Shown: positions 11,421 through 24,345, numbered from the stretch's first letter. The stretch: DNA of 64,000 bases from Liolophura sinensis (GCF_032854445.1 NC_088300.1:74083005-74147004), one strand, 5' to 3'. Notes: generated from the sequence alone by a model not told the origin. A program made the numbers and translations.

Positions 11421-13084
11421 TTCTCCAGATATTTTACTCATACGTGGCATTACGATGAAGGTGCGCTTAAATTATAATTGTGTTGCACGTGTTTGGATTT
11501 GGGATGGCACTATGATTTTAACGAAAACGAAGAAAGATATGACCAAAAATAGAAATGAAGATTTTATATTTTTAATAACCCTTTTATTTCCTTCATAGTT
11601 TCCGTCAGTGGTGGCAAATATTCGTAACTGACATTCGTCATCGATGAACATAGACCTACTGGGAATGCGAGACCAGCTAAGCTTTATCTTGGGTGTCATC
11701 AATTGTGATATATGTAGCACGTCAGTTGCCCTTCATAAGAATCTTAAGATATTTGCTCCTCATATACACAATTGTTACATAATGTGTGTGATACTTTGGG
11801 ATGTTTTTACGATAAAGTGTTTATCGACTAGACCACACGGTGTGATTTAATAGAGTATACTGAGTCAGTGTGATTTTACTGGTGTTTATTATGTCTGATC
11901 TAAGGGGAAAATCATCCACTAAGACTCCTGACCTAGTATCTATACATGCCTATCAGTCTGCGAATTAGCATCCTGTAGGAGCCATTTCGCTTACTACAGG
12001 AGTTCACATAGTGGAACAGGTTGCCAGAATCAGTTGTATGTGGGCTAAATCTTGTTTAGAGGCAACAACAGCCGTGATTCTTCCATCGTTGGCACAAAAC
12101 CACATCTCCTCACTCTCACCTGAGAGAAAGTGTTCGCGGAGAGATCCTTAATATCTATTTCATGCATAAAGTTCACACCATAGGCTTGTTATGAAACACT
12201 ATTTTACAATACTAAGCAGTATTGGTAACACGATTTTCATTCAGTGTGTTTGCTTGAATGATCCCTACTGTCCGTCGAGTTGCTAATGGCTACAAGTATG
12301 TAAACCCAACAGCTAATCTTAGATAAAGGTTCAATGAAAAGTGCAATCTACATAAAATGTAATTTCAACAAATTCTTTGTGGTAATCATGCTAATAGCTT
12401 TGAAAAACCAGATATTTTGGCAAATTCCGCTAAGTTGAAAATGCTATCTGACGGCTCGGTGTTTCTACAGGTGTCGCCTGTTCAGCTTCACGTGAGTCAA
12501 AGGTCATGACCTTTAGACTGTTGTTGAAGGGCCTGTCAACATTTCACTAACGTAAAAATAAAGCGCATGCAAATCAAAGGTACTGTGATAAAGACTCCTT
12601 TCAGCCTAAAAAGCAAATAAAATGGTCTAAACGTGAGAAGATAGAACCCTCGGTCATTGACAGTTGGCAAAGATAGGAAAGAAAAAGGTTGTACATGCAA
12701 TCCAGCATATCAATACTAATGCTCTGGTGACAGCCAAACAAGTTCTGAAAGATCCTACCATGCGAAAGGTACTTGATGCCTTGTAGAGAAAATACGTTAG
12801 TGTTCTTGCAAAGAAGACAAAGAACTTACTAATATTATATTAGTCTGCAGTAATATTTACTATCATGTTATTGTAGATGAGCTACAATTGCCACAGCATC
12901 ATGGTATTCTCTGACGACCTATACTCTGGAAAAAAAAATTAAAAAGCAGTAACTACCAAGAAACTTTTTCATGTGAGTGCAATGAAGTAAAACAAGCTCA
13001 CTTAATTGAGTCTACACCTTGCCAGCTCTCTGACATAAAGCTTCACAAACTGATTGTGTTACAATCTTATACATAGAACACTCG
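11421..13084. other. No recognisable gene; possible coding relic near 12655-12785
   Basis: No gene can be defended. A frame at about 12670-12783 reads like protein (KKKVVHAIQHIN, then TAKQVLKDPTMRKVLDAL) and ends at a tag stop. It has no start, and stops lie just upstream, so it could be a decayed transposon or gene fragment of unknown family. A 16-base palindrome sits at 12499-12514. Confidence 0.35.
12499..12514. promoter_or_regulatory. Palindromic nuclear-receptor-like half sites
   Basis: aaaggtcatgaccttt is a perfect 16-base palindrome formed by two AGGTCA half sites facing each other with no spacer. AGGTCA is the standard nuclear receptor half site. There is no adjacent gene, so this is only a sequence match. 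Confidence 0.2.
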
Positions 13085-13340
13085 CCTGTCGGTATACGGC
13101 CTCGCTTGGCGTTCAGCATCAAGGGGATAGTGCAACGACTGGTTGACCCGTATCAGTATAATGGCTAGGACGGTGCGGCTTACTTTCCTTCGGTAAGGCA
13201 GCACTAGATAAAAGGGCGGTGGAAATCCGTCCTGCAAGAAGTAGGCACATTACATGCACTCTAAGGATTCCTTCGTGGTCACATGACTGAATAAAAGTTA
13301 ATTACGACGTTAAACGCCAAACACTCACTCACTCACTCGG
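13085..13340 (+). mobile_element. SINE, family II, 5'-truncated
   Basis: Carries the family II body words cgcttggcgttcagcatcaa, ggggatagtgcaacgactgg and tgacccgtatcagtataatg. The 3' end is tacgacgttaaacgccaaac followed by (actc)n. The same body is found reversed at 41347-41615. The tRNA-like head is missing. Confidence 0.85.
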
Positions 13341-13576
13341 TGTACTAGTTTTGCTGATAGACCATCGTGCTGGCCTCGTGTTCTTAAGCATGTCCATTAA
13401 GTTAGGAAAGTTTTGTACACCTATACATGTCGTAGTGCATCTATTTGCCCGTAAAAGGAAGCTTATATGGACAATCTATGTATTAGATTTATTGATTTTT
13501 TGTTTAACATCACCATAGTTAAACCATTGCAAATTTTCAGCTATGTGATTGCTGTAGCTTATGTTTTATGGGTGTA

Positions 13577-13797
13577 TTTATTTATTTATTTGTTTGATTA
13601 GTGTTTACGCCGTACTCAAGAATATTTCACTTTTATGACGGCCCAACCATCTGCAGGTTGCTGGAGGATCTTCCCACCTACGGCCGGAGAGGATGCGAGC
13701 CAACATGAGCTGTACTTGAACTCACAGTGACCCCACTGGTGAGAGGCAACTGAGTCATTTCGCCGTCTTGCTAACCCCCTCGTCTGCGGTAGCCTTT
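13577..13797 (-). mobile_element. SINE, family I, near full length
   Basis: On the plus strand it starts with (ttta)n, then ttacgccgtactcaagaata, ctgcaggttgctggagg and acggccggagaggatgc, and ends in the reversed tRNA-like head (tcttgctaaccccctcgtct). A block of the central body is deleted after acggccca. It faces an oppositely oriented copy 70 bases away (13868-14083). Confidence 0.9.
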
Positions 13798-13867
13798 TTA
13801 TGAGTGTACAGGACACGGTATTGTAGGAACTGAACCGTGACCGATTGGTTAAGTTGCTTGCCTTTAA

Positions 13868-14083
13868 ATGGCTAGGAGAGGCCTGCGTGGCCGAGGTGGT
13901 TAGCACGTTAGTGCAGCGCAATAGCCCAGAAGCCTCACACCAAGGCGGTTACTTTGAGCTCATGCTGGCTTCCTCTCTTCCAGCAATCTGCAGAAGGTCG
14001 TTGTTTTCCCCGGTTTCCTCCCACCACAATGCTGGCCGCCGTCGTATAAGTGAAATATTCTTGAGTACGGCGTAAAACACGGT
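13868..14083 (+). mobile_element. SINE, family I, near full length
   Basis: Starts with the tRNA-like head (gcctgcgtggccgaggtgg, ttagcacgttagtgcagcg), continues through catgctggcttcctctcttc and gccgccgtcgtataagtgaa, and ends at gagtacggcgtaaaacac. The (aaat)n tail is missing. It forms an inverted pair with 13577-13797. Confidence 0.9.
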
Positions 14084-14288
14084 TTACTCCGGGCTTTCTT
14101 GTTTCTTCTAGTTATAAAGCTGAACCAGTGTTTTAGGTCGCTATTTAAAGTCATAGACTTGTAAGTTTCTGTGGGATTGTAGAGAATTCACGGCGATATG
14201 AGATCTGGATAAAAATCACAATCAACGTACTTAAGTTCGGTTAAACGTACTCCATTGTGGAAAAAGATGAGGATATTTCCTGCTTTTT

Positions 14289-15030
14289 CCCAGGGTGGAT
14301 TAACATAAGTCCAGAATAGTCCAGATCAGAAGCCCATCGTAGTTCAGGAAGGGTGGATGAACATATGTCCAGATTAGTCCAGATCAAAAGCCCACAGTAG
14401 CTCAGGATGGGTGGATGAACATATGTCCAGATTAGTCCAGATCAGAATCCAACCGTAGCTCAGGAAGGATGGATGAACATAAGTCCAGATTAGTGCAGAT
14501 CAGAAGCCCATCGTAGCTCAGGAAGGGTGGATGAACGTAAGTCCAGATTAGTGCAGATCAGAAGCCCATCGTAGCCCAGGAAGGGTGGATGAACGTAAGT
14601 CCAGATTAGTCCAGATCAGAAGCCCATCGTAGTTCAGGAAGGGTGGATGAACATAAGTCCAGATTAGTCCAGATCAGGAGCCCATCGTAGTTCAGGAAGG
14701 GTGGATGAACATAAGTCCAGATTAGTCCAGATCAGGAACCCATCGTAGTTCAGGAATGGTGGATGAACATGTCCAGATCAGAATCCCACCTTAGCTCAGG
14801 AAGGGTGGATGAACATAAGTCCAGATTAGCCCAGCTCAGAAGCCCATTGTAGCTCAGGAAGGGTGGATGAACATAAGTCCAGATTAGCCCAGCTCAGAAG
14901 CCCATTGTAGCTCAGGAAGGGTGGATGAACATAAGTCCAGATTAGCCCAGCTCAGAAGCCCATTGTAGCTCAGGAAGGGTGGATGAACATAAGTCCAGAT
15001 TAGTCCAGATCAGAATCCCACCGTTGCTCA
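14289..15030. repeat. Minisatellite, 58-bp unit, about 13 copies
   Basis: Unit: aagggtggatgaacataagt + ccagattagtccagatcaga + agcccatcgtagttcagg. Variants include a shortened unit near 14755-14800 and a run of three nearly identical units at 14800-14990 (cagattagcccagctcagaa), a sign of recent local expansion. Short open frames across it are by-products. Confidence 0.95.
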
Positions 15031-18000
15031 GGGGGATCAGTAACGTTTGATCTTTCCATGCTCGACGGCCAACTAGTGACTTTCTTTCAGGTCGGATACA
15101 GATGATTTTCCCGGGATTATATTTGTGGCATTTTTGCATCCATCATACTGGATAATCGTTGTGTTTTTTAACAATAGTTCACGTATATGTTGCACATACC
15201 ACTGGCAAAATGGATATGTCAAAAGAAAAGACATCCAAAGAGAAAACTACCTTTTATCCGATCAGTAAATGGACGCGTTTCCTGTCCCATCATCCACTGG
15301 AAATCGTCCCGACTCATTCGCTGCGACATATCCTCAGTCAAAAACATCTGAGTATCAGCGTGAACAGGATGAGAGCCATTTACTGCAAACATGGATTGGA
15401 ACTATTATTACCTAAAATCCCCCTCACAAATCGCCAGAATTGCGGAAATCAGCAATCTCTTTGGAAGAAAATGAACAGTAATAGTTTTGGAAAATTACCC
15501 TGAAAAATTTTAGCGGAAGTCTTAAGGACTGTTGTTCTACATTTTGATATTTGATTTTCCAGCACAATAATTTATTTTTACTGTTATGGTATCATAGCGG
15601 AACACATTAATATTTTTTGGCGTTTACGTCATCGTTTAGGCTAAAAACTTGACAGAGAATTTATAGTTTGCCTATCACACTTAAATTTTCTTAAAAACGA
15701 AAAAAAGTTTAACCTCTAAAACTTAAAACTATCCGCCAAAAGTTTTTTTGACCATGGTGAGGTCCTTGACTATTGTGCTCACATCCCAGAAACTCAAAAA
15801 ATAAAGTTACTGCGACAAACACAATATAGCAGTCTGGAAGCACTAAGGAAAACAATACATGCCACATATCTGTTCAATCCGTCAGCAGATTATAGTTATG
15901 TCCACAACGCAACAAAATCGGTTAAATAGAAGAAACGGTCCAAAAGTCGAAATTGGTTTGTTACTTGTCTCGGTAAAGTCATGCAAATATCTAGTTTAAT
16001 TTCAGAATACCAAACCGATTTGAAGAAAGGAAAGTTATGGATGTTTTAAACATAATTTTGCCAAAACGGACGAAATGACTCAAACACAAAAACTTGATTT
16101 GTAACTTTTCATGGTGAAGCCGTGTGCAAAGTTTCAATTCATTAATATGAATCGTTTTGGAAAGCAATTCGTTTGTGACGAATCGACAGACTAACACACT
16201 AACGGATTCGTAGATGAAGCCTAAAGCCTAAAGCCTTCTTCCTTACCGGTAGGGGACTATTGAAAGGAAGTTCTGAACTGCACGAAAAAAAATATCAGAA
16301 CCTCGTTTACAAAGAGATCGTACAGCTACGTTGATTGTAATTACCGTTATCTGATGACAATATTACCCACCCGGACGCACATTAAGCTTTGATGCGACGT
16401 CAAACCCCATGTACTCACTCATTATGCTTTGACGCAGAGCATTCTGAGTAGACCTAAGCAACGGCGGCCATTTACCAAGTGAAATGAGACAATGAGGCAA
16501 AAAATAGAGAAAAACTGTACCAGAAATTTGAAATTGAATCATATATACCATAACTTTATGATACAAGTAAATACTTATAGACTTACAGCCAACGGTATAA
16601 TTTTGACAGTTGGGGTTTTGACGGCGGTCAAAATAATAGATAATAAATTGACTTTTTGGCAACTTGCATTGTCCCGCGTGTGACATGCATCATAATGTTG
16701 GAGGACAAGTAGTCCGCCAGGGCATGTCAATCCTAACAGGTCGGCAACTTCCGGGAGACGTTTTGTTGACTAACTGGTATGTTTGTTATCTTCAGATTCA
16801 ACCTTCAAACAGTCAAAATTTGGAAAATTATGGAGTGATTGCTACCAAAAAATCTCATGCATATATTAAACATGCACAAATCTACATATCATCCATAAAA
16901 AATGTGCAAACGTTTAGGGCATTCTAAGGAAAATTTTTGGATTCGTTGTGTTAAGCTGTCAATTTTGTAATGATCAGATTCCATCTGATGGTTTAATCAA
17001 AATGAATTAAATTTATTATCAAATTATTGTTATATTATGTGCAGAAATCTTGGACGATCGGGACTGGGGTTGATGCAAGTTGAGCTACAGCTAACACAAC
17101 AATGTTTCAAATTATAAAAGGTGGTTACAACAGTATTGTAAGGGTTACTATGCCAAAAATTGCTTGTATTCCCACACACTTGTAAGTACTTAATAATAAT
17201 GACAATTATGGAATAATTTTTTTTGCATGAACACACAAAAACAATTTCAGAAAGACTGGTTGTTCCATCCAGTCCCCTAAATGACTTGCTGTAAATAGGT
17301 ACTTAACCCATAATGGTATCAGTAATGCCCATCAGAATGAATGTACCAAGCTGCCAATGGACACAGAGCTAATCAATTAAATAGCCATACCAATTTTCAG
17401 CCATGATTTAAATGATTTATTCCATTTGATAACATTGGTGTATATGAAGGAATGCAGACATCAAGAAACCAGGACTGATGGCATAATTATATTGATGATG
17501 ATAAATATTCTCTTCAATAAAATGTGTATTATTCAACTTTCACATACTGTTTGCTTACCGCACGTTCCATTTTCTTTTCTCTTCCAAGTTTGACGTTCGA
17601 ATAGCACTGCATGTAATCTTTTGCGCGTAGAACGGCTAGATAACATAAATAATTAATTGAATAATCATGTAGGCCTACTTTTACATACCGGTAGAGGTAT
17701 ATGGTGTGGCCCTGGCGATAAACCCATGTTATTAAAATCTCTACAATTACTCGTCAGTACATCAACATTTATCAGATATCACTTGTCAAAAGAGTTTTAA
17801 AGAAATTTCCCATTTCTGTAAAAACCAATAACACTATGCTGGAATTGATGGAAATTCTGTTATGAGATCTTGTTTATCCGATAACATGACCGCTTGATCT
17901 ACTCGGCTTCCTGTTTATTTGCCTGAAACACATTTTTAACCACGTTTGGGAATAGAGAGCTAAAGTCATAATCTCTCTGTGATTGATATTTCCAGAGAAC

Positions 18001-18439
18001 TTTCAATGTAGTTCCACAGCGGCCAAGCTGCTACCTAGTGTCTATAGAGCTATATCGGTTAGATTGGGCGGAAAGGATCCGTGCGATAAAGACAAAAATT
18101 TGGCCCATTGAACTAATGGTGTGAACGAAATTAAACAGTTTAGAAAGACTCGTGAAAATCTTTATAGAGAACACAGGGAAACATAATTATTTGATTATAT
18201 TCACATAACCATATTTTATGCGAAAATGTCTTTTTGTTTCACGCAATGCTCGGTTTTAATTTTTGACCTATACCACTGTGGTCAGCTTTATTGGTGCAGG
18301 AAGCCGGAATAGCTGAACAATTTAGGAATAACCCTGGGTATGTCAATGTATGTAGACGTTTCTCTACACTAGGTTATTGTAATCTGTTTGTGCGTTCTGC
18401 CACAGGTTCTGATCTAACCAGATGTTAAGGAGTCGGCGC
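15031..18439. other. No recognisable gene
   Basis: A 114-codon open frame at 15159-15503 (plus) has no motif I recognise and no sign of conservation. 15600-16260 reads like a long-decayed transposon (acagactaacacactaacgg near 16185), but I cannot place it. The rest is AT-rich sequence with only small chance frames. Confidence 0.45.
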
Positions 18440-18755
18440 GAGGGGTTGCACTATGTTGATTAGGTGACCTAGTTGTTGGAGCGTTCAACTCGCAGTCGGG
18501 AAAACTGGGCTCAAATCTGGATAGGGTCATACCCATGATTTTAATAATGCTACTTGTTACCGTCTCGCTTGCCGCTGGGCAGTGAAAAGTTACAGTAAAG
18601 AAACGGGGTTGGCTGTGGTGTCATGTATGGTTTTTGCCACATGGTACTTCCGCGGTGGCAGGACTTGCTCTGCGGCAAGCAAACACAGTGTATATATACA
18701 CACGGAATAGCTCCTCGCAGCCGTATGACTCAAAAATTGTTCAGTGCAGAATGAA
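18440..18755 (+). mobile_element. tRNA-derived SINE, family II-like, with head
   Basis: The head shows an A-box-like stretch (gtgacctagttgttgg, 18465-18480) and a B-box-like stretch (ggctcaaatct, 18508-18518). The body includes ctcgcttgccgctgggcagt, related to the cgcttggcgttcagcatcaa of other family II copies, and the 3' part gactcaaaaattgttcagtg corresponds to the tactgaaaaattgttgagta type end of that family. Diverged. Confidence 0.7.
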
Positions 18756-19054
18756 CAATCAAGAATACATACATACAAAGCAGCATTAATATATAAGAAA
18801 TACTATGCAAATAGTAAAGCTGGTAACATGCATATAACCGTGAGGCAGTGAACTATTTCCAGTGAGGCAGGAAAGACAGTCGATAATCGAGGCCTGATAT
18901 CCTAACGTTAGGTTCAGCGGAGTCAAACACTGAATCACCCATTCCTCATATGCTGACTGCCGAGACTACTGATTTTTTTTATCAATTGCTCGTTTCGTGA
19001 TTGGACCCCGGGTATGCTGATTACGACAGAAATGGCCTATCAACCATACCTTCT

Positions 19055-19805
19055 GTTACGACCCAAACTGTCTGTATTATAAAGAGATGGCTTGTTCGAA
19101 ATACACGACAGTTTAGTCGCACAAAAAAGTAACCAAAACCAGCACATTTTATTTTACAACAATTTATTAGGTTTAAAAAGAACAGATAACAAGACTTTTA
19201 CAAATACTAAAGTACTTAAGTTTAACAAGAAAGGATAGCAGTATCTATACAAATTCTAAAGTACTTACATGTACAACGGTGTCAAGTCCAAACGGACGCA
19301 TATATTCCACAATGCTTAAAAATTGCACAGAGGCAATATTCATAAGAGGGAAAATCCACAGTATAACTGAGTGTATGACGAAATATACACAAAATTCCAC
19401 AGACAGGGTCCGTGTACTAATAAGCACTGTGTAGACAAGAGCACAAATTAAATATACAAGTTCAGACTGAACAAGTGCTCGGTGGAGATATGATATAACA
19501 AAGCCAGAGGCTATAAAGACACCAAAATTCGGCACAAAAGGCCTACTAAAGTAATACACAGCGAAAGCATCCAAAACTCTCAGTAATTCTCCTTTCTCCT
19601 CCTTTGACCTGCTTTCATAGGTCTTATATAGACTGGTGGTATTTTCTAGAATAAGAAAATTCTTGAACACTTGTAAACAAACATGCCCCGAACTGAGCGT
19701 ATTCTGGAACATTCTAAGGCAGAGGCAGACAGCAGGCCCTGAACTCAGCATATGTAAACAGTGGCAAGCTAAATTTAGAAGCTGACGGCAGTTGTTCACA
19801 TAACA
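19055..19805 (-). mobile_element. Roughly 700-bp duplicated element, copy A, with a 188-codon frame
   Basis: This segment and 31276-31969 (plus) are the same sequence in opposite orientation, about 94 percent alike by eye. Read on the minus strand, copy A has a frame from 19811 to 19245: a basic/Cys-rich start, then KTYESRSKEEKGE (about residues 63-75), then hydrophobic stretches (about 95-155) that could be membrane helices. Copy B has the same frame broken by a stop and a one-base insertion. Downstream there is a gtaagt splice-donor-like site near 19268 and two aataaa polyadenylation signals near 19149-19168. Copy A carries an extra internal duplication of about 50 bases around aagtactttag. 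It could be a non-autonomous transposon or a duplicated 3' gene end; I recognise no protein family. Confidence 0.6.
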
Positions 19806-19835
19806 CTTCACACCTGATATATATATGCTTAATGC

Positions 19836-20135
19836 TTTGCGCCGTATTTAACAATTTTTCAGTCATATGACGACAAGGAGTCTACCCAATCAAATTTTAC
19901 TGATATACCAAGCGAAAAGGTCCTGTCTCCTTGCTCTAACCTCCCAGTTCTGAACGCCCAGCGATCCAGCAACAAGTACCATTTTTTAAGTCTTTGGCAT
20001 AACCAGGGGGCCAGAGCCAGGGGGAAACTCTCAACCATCCACAGGTTGCTGGAGGACCTTCCCACGTACGACCGGCGAGGAAGTTAGTGTGAGCTGGACT
20101 CACAGCGATCTTTGGGTCATTGTGGTGGGCTACCT
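19836..20135 (-). mobile_element. Chimeric SINE: family I head joined to family II 3' half
   Basis: Read on the minus strand, 20135-20007 is family I 5' sequence (reverse of cacaggttgctggaggacct and ggactcacagcgatct). It joins near 20005 to a family II 3' part, 20005-19836 (plus-strand words ttgctctaacctcccagttc and tttttcagtcatatgacgac). The family II portion matches 22640-22905. Either one inserted in the other or a template switch joined them. Confidence 0.75.
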
Positions 20136-22619
20136 CCCTCACCACTGTCCAGTTGTACGTGTGACATAATTCATATTGACATGCTCCTGTGACTGATACG
20201 GTATGGTCCATACAGTGATTTGGAACGCTGTGAGATGGGGGTGTGAGACGGTGGGGAAGGTGGATGGTGGGTGTGAGGGGAGGGGGACAGCCTGACTTTG
20301 TAAAATTTCCTTAACAGTTTTCTTCACAGGTGCATGGTGCCACGAACTGTGTTTCTGCAAATATATGGCCTGGTTTATCGTCTGAACATAGTCTTAGCAA
20401 TGAAAACAGCTGCAGATAGGATTACGAGTATTTCCCAAGAGATATTTTTCCGCAGTTGACATCTGTGTGATGTAATTGACCCCCTCAGGTATAGGAGAAC
20501 ACATTATTGTGGAATAGTTTGGACACCAACATGAGACCAACGTTAATTATATATATTGCACCTCTTGATATAGCACAAAACTTCTTGTCCCAACTACGCA
20601 GAAAGTTGCCGGAAGTGGAATGGCTATAGAAACGCACGATGCCTAAAGGGAGACAACCTAGTATGCAGAAAGGCATAAAGGTTTCACGAGTGCATTGATT
20701 TTCCTAACTGTTTATGTAGTAAATTTCAGCTCCCAAAATATATATCCCCTAACTTTCGCGTGGTACCATACCAAACCTCCACCTTTATCTTGTACTTTTC
20801 TCTAGCATGATCAACATTATTTTACGATGTAGTTGCTGGAAGTGAAGTCATAACATTTTGTCAAAAAGTAATTTCTTTAGGTTTGTTCAGTTGTGTGAAA
20901 TCCTTCTTTAACATTTCTTATGAGAACTGCTACGAGGTAGCTAACCGTAAATATTGTTGATGACCAGATTATTATCGATATTCTGTGACAAGTTGGAAAC
21001 ATATACGTAAATCTGGTATATTATAAATACAAAGACTCCTTGGCCTAGTAGTTATGATCACAACAACCCAGGAACCTGCCACCAAAGTGATCGTGGTGAG
21101 TTTAAAGGATATATGAAAAGGTACCATAAAAAGAAGAATATGATTGTAAGGTAAATGAAGAAATATATGTCAAAAATAAAAACAGAATTTTTTTCGTCTT
21201 TGAGATGTATTTTATATTTCTTTTACAATGGTCGGAAGTACTCGTATGACGTCATCGATGAACATACTGTGAACTCGGGACCAGATGAGGGCCCCCAATT
21301 GGGGCCGTCCCCCCACAAAGTTGTTTTGACAGCTATCATTGTTGGCCTCGCCACAACTGGTTACCTAATTGGCGGACTGACCGCTGAAGCCTGTAGCTTA
21401 ATGCCAATTGCAAGTCTCGAGAAGAAAGCTGAATTTTTTTTTTTACTATTATATGTTGCCCCACATTATATTCTCTGAATTAAATAAAAACCATGCGTTT
21501 CATGTATCCTTAAATCCAGCCGATGCTGGCTTCCTCTCTGAGAAATGGTGCATACTTATTGCTCTCTGGTTCATAAACAGAGCCGTGAGTGAGCTATCCG
21601 ACATAGGTGTACTATTCTCTCAGCCCCAAAAGACACAGTCCCGGACGAGCCACTGAGCATATTTACTGTTATGTAAACCATAAACACAGTCCTTAATGAG
21701 CCATCGAACATATTTACTGATATAGGTTAGTCATAAACAAAATCAAAACTCCAATCAAATAAATCAGAATACTTTAAACAGTCTGTTTTATAGATCTATT
21801 CTGTTTAAGTATTTATACGAGTTTGGCAATAAACAACAATGAAATATACCACGTAGAATTTTTAAGAAAGGTCTTTATTTAGACATAACACTGTGAATTC
21901 AGTGTTTCACAGTTCAGAACCTTTCATATACCCAGAAACAGCAATGTTTACGGACTGCTGACAAATCTGATGGCATGGTCACAGCTGGCTTTTGCGATAA
22001 GCATTTATTGAAAACGCATGCAGTAAAAGCGTCTGAGTTGTCACCAGTATCATTTACATCTGATCTAAACAGTTTAAAACCCTACGTCCCAAGGATTTGT
22101 GGTTGTGAGAATATATCTCCATAGGGATATATTTATTGGTAAGCAGAGATCAATTTAGTGTGTCTCACAAATAACGGCTCTTGGAATACGTCTGTAAACT
22201 CGCTATGGAGAACATATCTGCGTACTCTAACATAGGTAGATTCAAAACCCTGATATAAAATCGATCTTGACAAATGGAGGTTACCAGATGGAGCCTGAAC
22301 CGCCACCACCCGGTTAGGTCAGTCATTCATGGTCCAGATTTTCTCCTCCAGCACACTGGCTGGCTATATCTATACATATTCAATAAACAGCCATATCCCA
22401 AGAATTTGTCACTTAACCTTTAGACAAGTTTATCCGTAAGCGCCTCTATGCGCGAATAGGGTTAATCGGTATAGAGATCTAGTCTATAACCACCTACAGG
22501 ATACGCCATTATCTGGTTTGTAACATCCGAGATCGGTTAAAACCGTGAATAGTGTTCAGACTGATCCTTAACCCATCCAGTAAGTTAAGTTAACAAGTTA
22601 TTATTATGTATATATGTAT
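20136..22619. other. No recognisable gene
   Basis: A 107-codon frame at 21155-21478 (plus) contains a hydrophobic stretch (VVLTAIIVGLATTGYLIGGL) after a Pro/Gly-rich segment. It also spans a near-palindrome (gggcccccaattggggccg, about 21289) and a consensus CRE (tgacgtca, 21247-21254). It has no family motif and I rate it as unlikely to be a gene. The rest is AT-rich unrecognised sequence. Confidence 0.4.
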
Positions 22620-22970
22620 GCTTGGGGTTTCAACGTCGAACTTAGCCATTTTTCAGTCCTATGACGACGCGGTGTCCTTAGGTGTGCGTACATATATTGT
22701 GTCTTCTTGTGGAAGGGCGAATGCTTGCCACCAAAGTGCTGTCGCCACTGAAGTATCACGCTGAAGACACCAGACATGACACCCTTCCAAGCCTAATTAA
22801 ATTGACATCGGGCCAATCAGTCATGTTTGTTTGTTCTAACCCCTCAGTGCTGAGCGCCAAGCTAGGCAGCAGAAGGAACATTTTCAAAGTCTTTCTTGTG
22901 ACCAGGGTTGGTCTCCCGACTTCGGGGCGGACCTCTAACCATTAGGCCAGCGAAGCGGTCAACAAGGTAT
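22620..22970 (-). mobile_element. tRNA-derived SINE, family II, with head
   Basis: On the plus strand it begins with the reversed 3' end (tttcaacgtcgaacttagcc, tcagtcctatgacgacgcgg). It continues through agtgctgagcgccaagctag and ends in a reversed tRNA-like head at about 22920-22965, which on the minus strand reads gcttcgctggcctaatggtt and agaggtccgcc. The B box is degenerate. Confidence 0.8.
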
Positions 22971-24121
22971 TATTACAACCATTACACATATAGCAGTAAT
23001 ATGATTATCAGACATTACACCTTCTGGATCCAGCACAGATTCTAAAGCTGGAAATTGGCTGTTTTTGAACCAGCGACCCAAGAGTCTGCGACATACATGC
23101 CAAGGGCCTAGACCATTTCACCTCACACAAAATGTACACATGTACATTTACGTTACATGTGACTTGCAGTAGACAATTACACTCTGCTACAGCAAATGCA
23201 GATTTGTAATTCTGGCATTTTCGTCATTTCCTAAATGAATTGGGTTTCATCTTTATGCCCTCAGATTTAATCTAAACAATACAAGAAGTCAGTCAAAACT
23301 TTTAACCATTGAAAACATTGATTTCAGCCTTTCCAAAATCGATAAAAAAATTAATTAAACTGCATTCAAGCCAATATCTTTGATTAAAGCTTTGCTGTTT
23401 GGAAGAACATTGCAAAATCTGAATGGCAGAAAGTCTCAAGGGACAAAACCCAGCTGTAACTTGAAAAAAGGTCCACAGACGAAAGTAATGATTGGGGTTC
23501 TCTAGAAGCATGCAGACACAAAACGCTGATACGTCGATCATGTGAAAAGGAACTCTCTCCAATAGCTTTCCAGATCTGAATCTTTGTCTGTTAACGTATG
23601 TGAATTGATATTTGGCATTTCTTGATTGAAATGAACCAAACTTTTTTCCCTTTTTTCCATATCGCCCCTTCACATTCGCTATTGTTGAATAAGGGTGTCG
23701 GCGTCGGCCTCTCAGTTATTGCAGTCAAGTCTCGAACCTAGGAAAGATTAATAAAACCTCTTCCTTTTAACCTCGATGGAAGAAAGGGTTATTAGCCGAG
23801 CCAAATTCCCATCGATCTTGTTAAAAGGAGGCAGATTGCATAATAGATTCGACATGTTATTGCCGGATGGCCGTTTGTGGGCAGGAACGGTTTGGAGACT
23901 TCTTTCATCATGTCTGACCCACAGTTATCGTCTAGCTGTGCAACTGGGATCTACTCCTTCATCTAGGTCAAGACGGATCAGTATTCATGGTTTGTTGGTC
24001 ATGCGCAAACCCTACAATAAAATTAAGAAGACAGTCTTCGTTGAGACGCCAGCACTAACATTTCATATGTCTATACTTTTTTCCAAATAAAGAGCATTCT
24101 TCAAAAACCCTTATACATTTG
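22971..24121. other. No recognisable gene
   Basis: Two open frames, 23302-23673 (minus, 123 codons) and 23776-24090 (plus, 104 codons), lack motifs, signal peptides or repeats that I can name. The plus frame is followed closely by aataaa (24088-24093), which is weak support. I leave both unassigned. Confidence 0.35.
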
Positions 24122-24217
24122 TCTACACAGTATATGTGATTGTAATCCACGGTCATACTCAGAAATATATTTGCCTACATGGCATATGTGATTGTAATCC
24201 TGGGCCATACTGAACAA
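24122..24217. repeat. Short tandem duplication, period about 52
   Basis: Two diverged units: 24122-24164 and 24174-24217, sharing tatgtgattgtaatcc and catact. Confidence 0.7.
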
Positions 24218-24345
24218 CTGTTCGGTTATACGTTGTTGGGGACAATTGTATAGAATCTCTCTATATATACACAATGTTGTGCTAAATGTTATGACGGAGG
24301 AGATTAGTATAAATACTTATATGGTATACATCTAGAAAAATACAG

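Noticed and set aside
23302-23673. 123-codon minus frame with a basic start
   Set aside because: No family features, no neighbouring exon and no sign of conservation.
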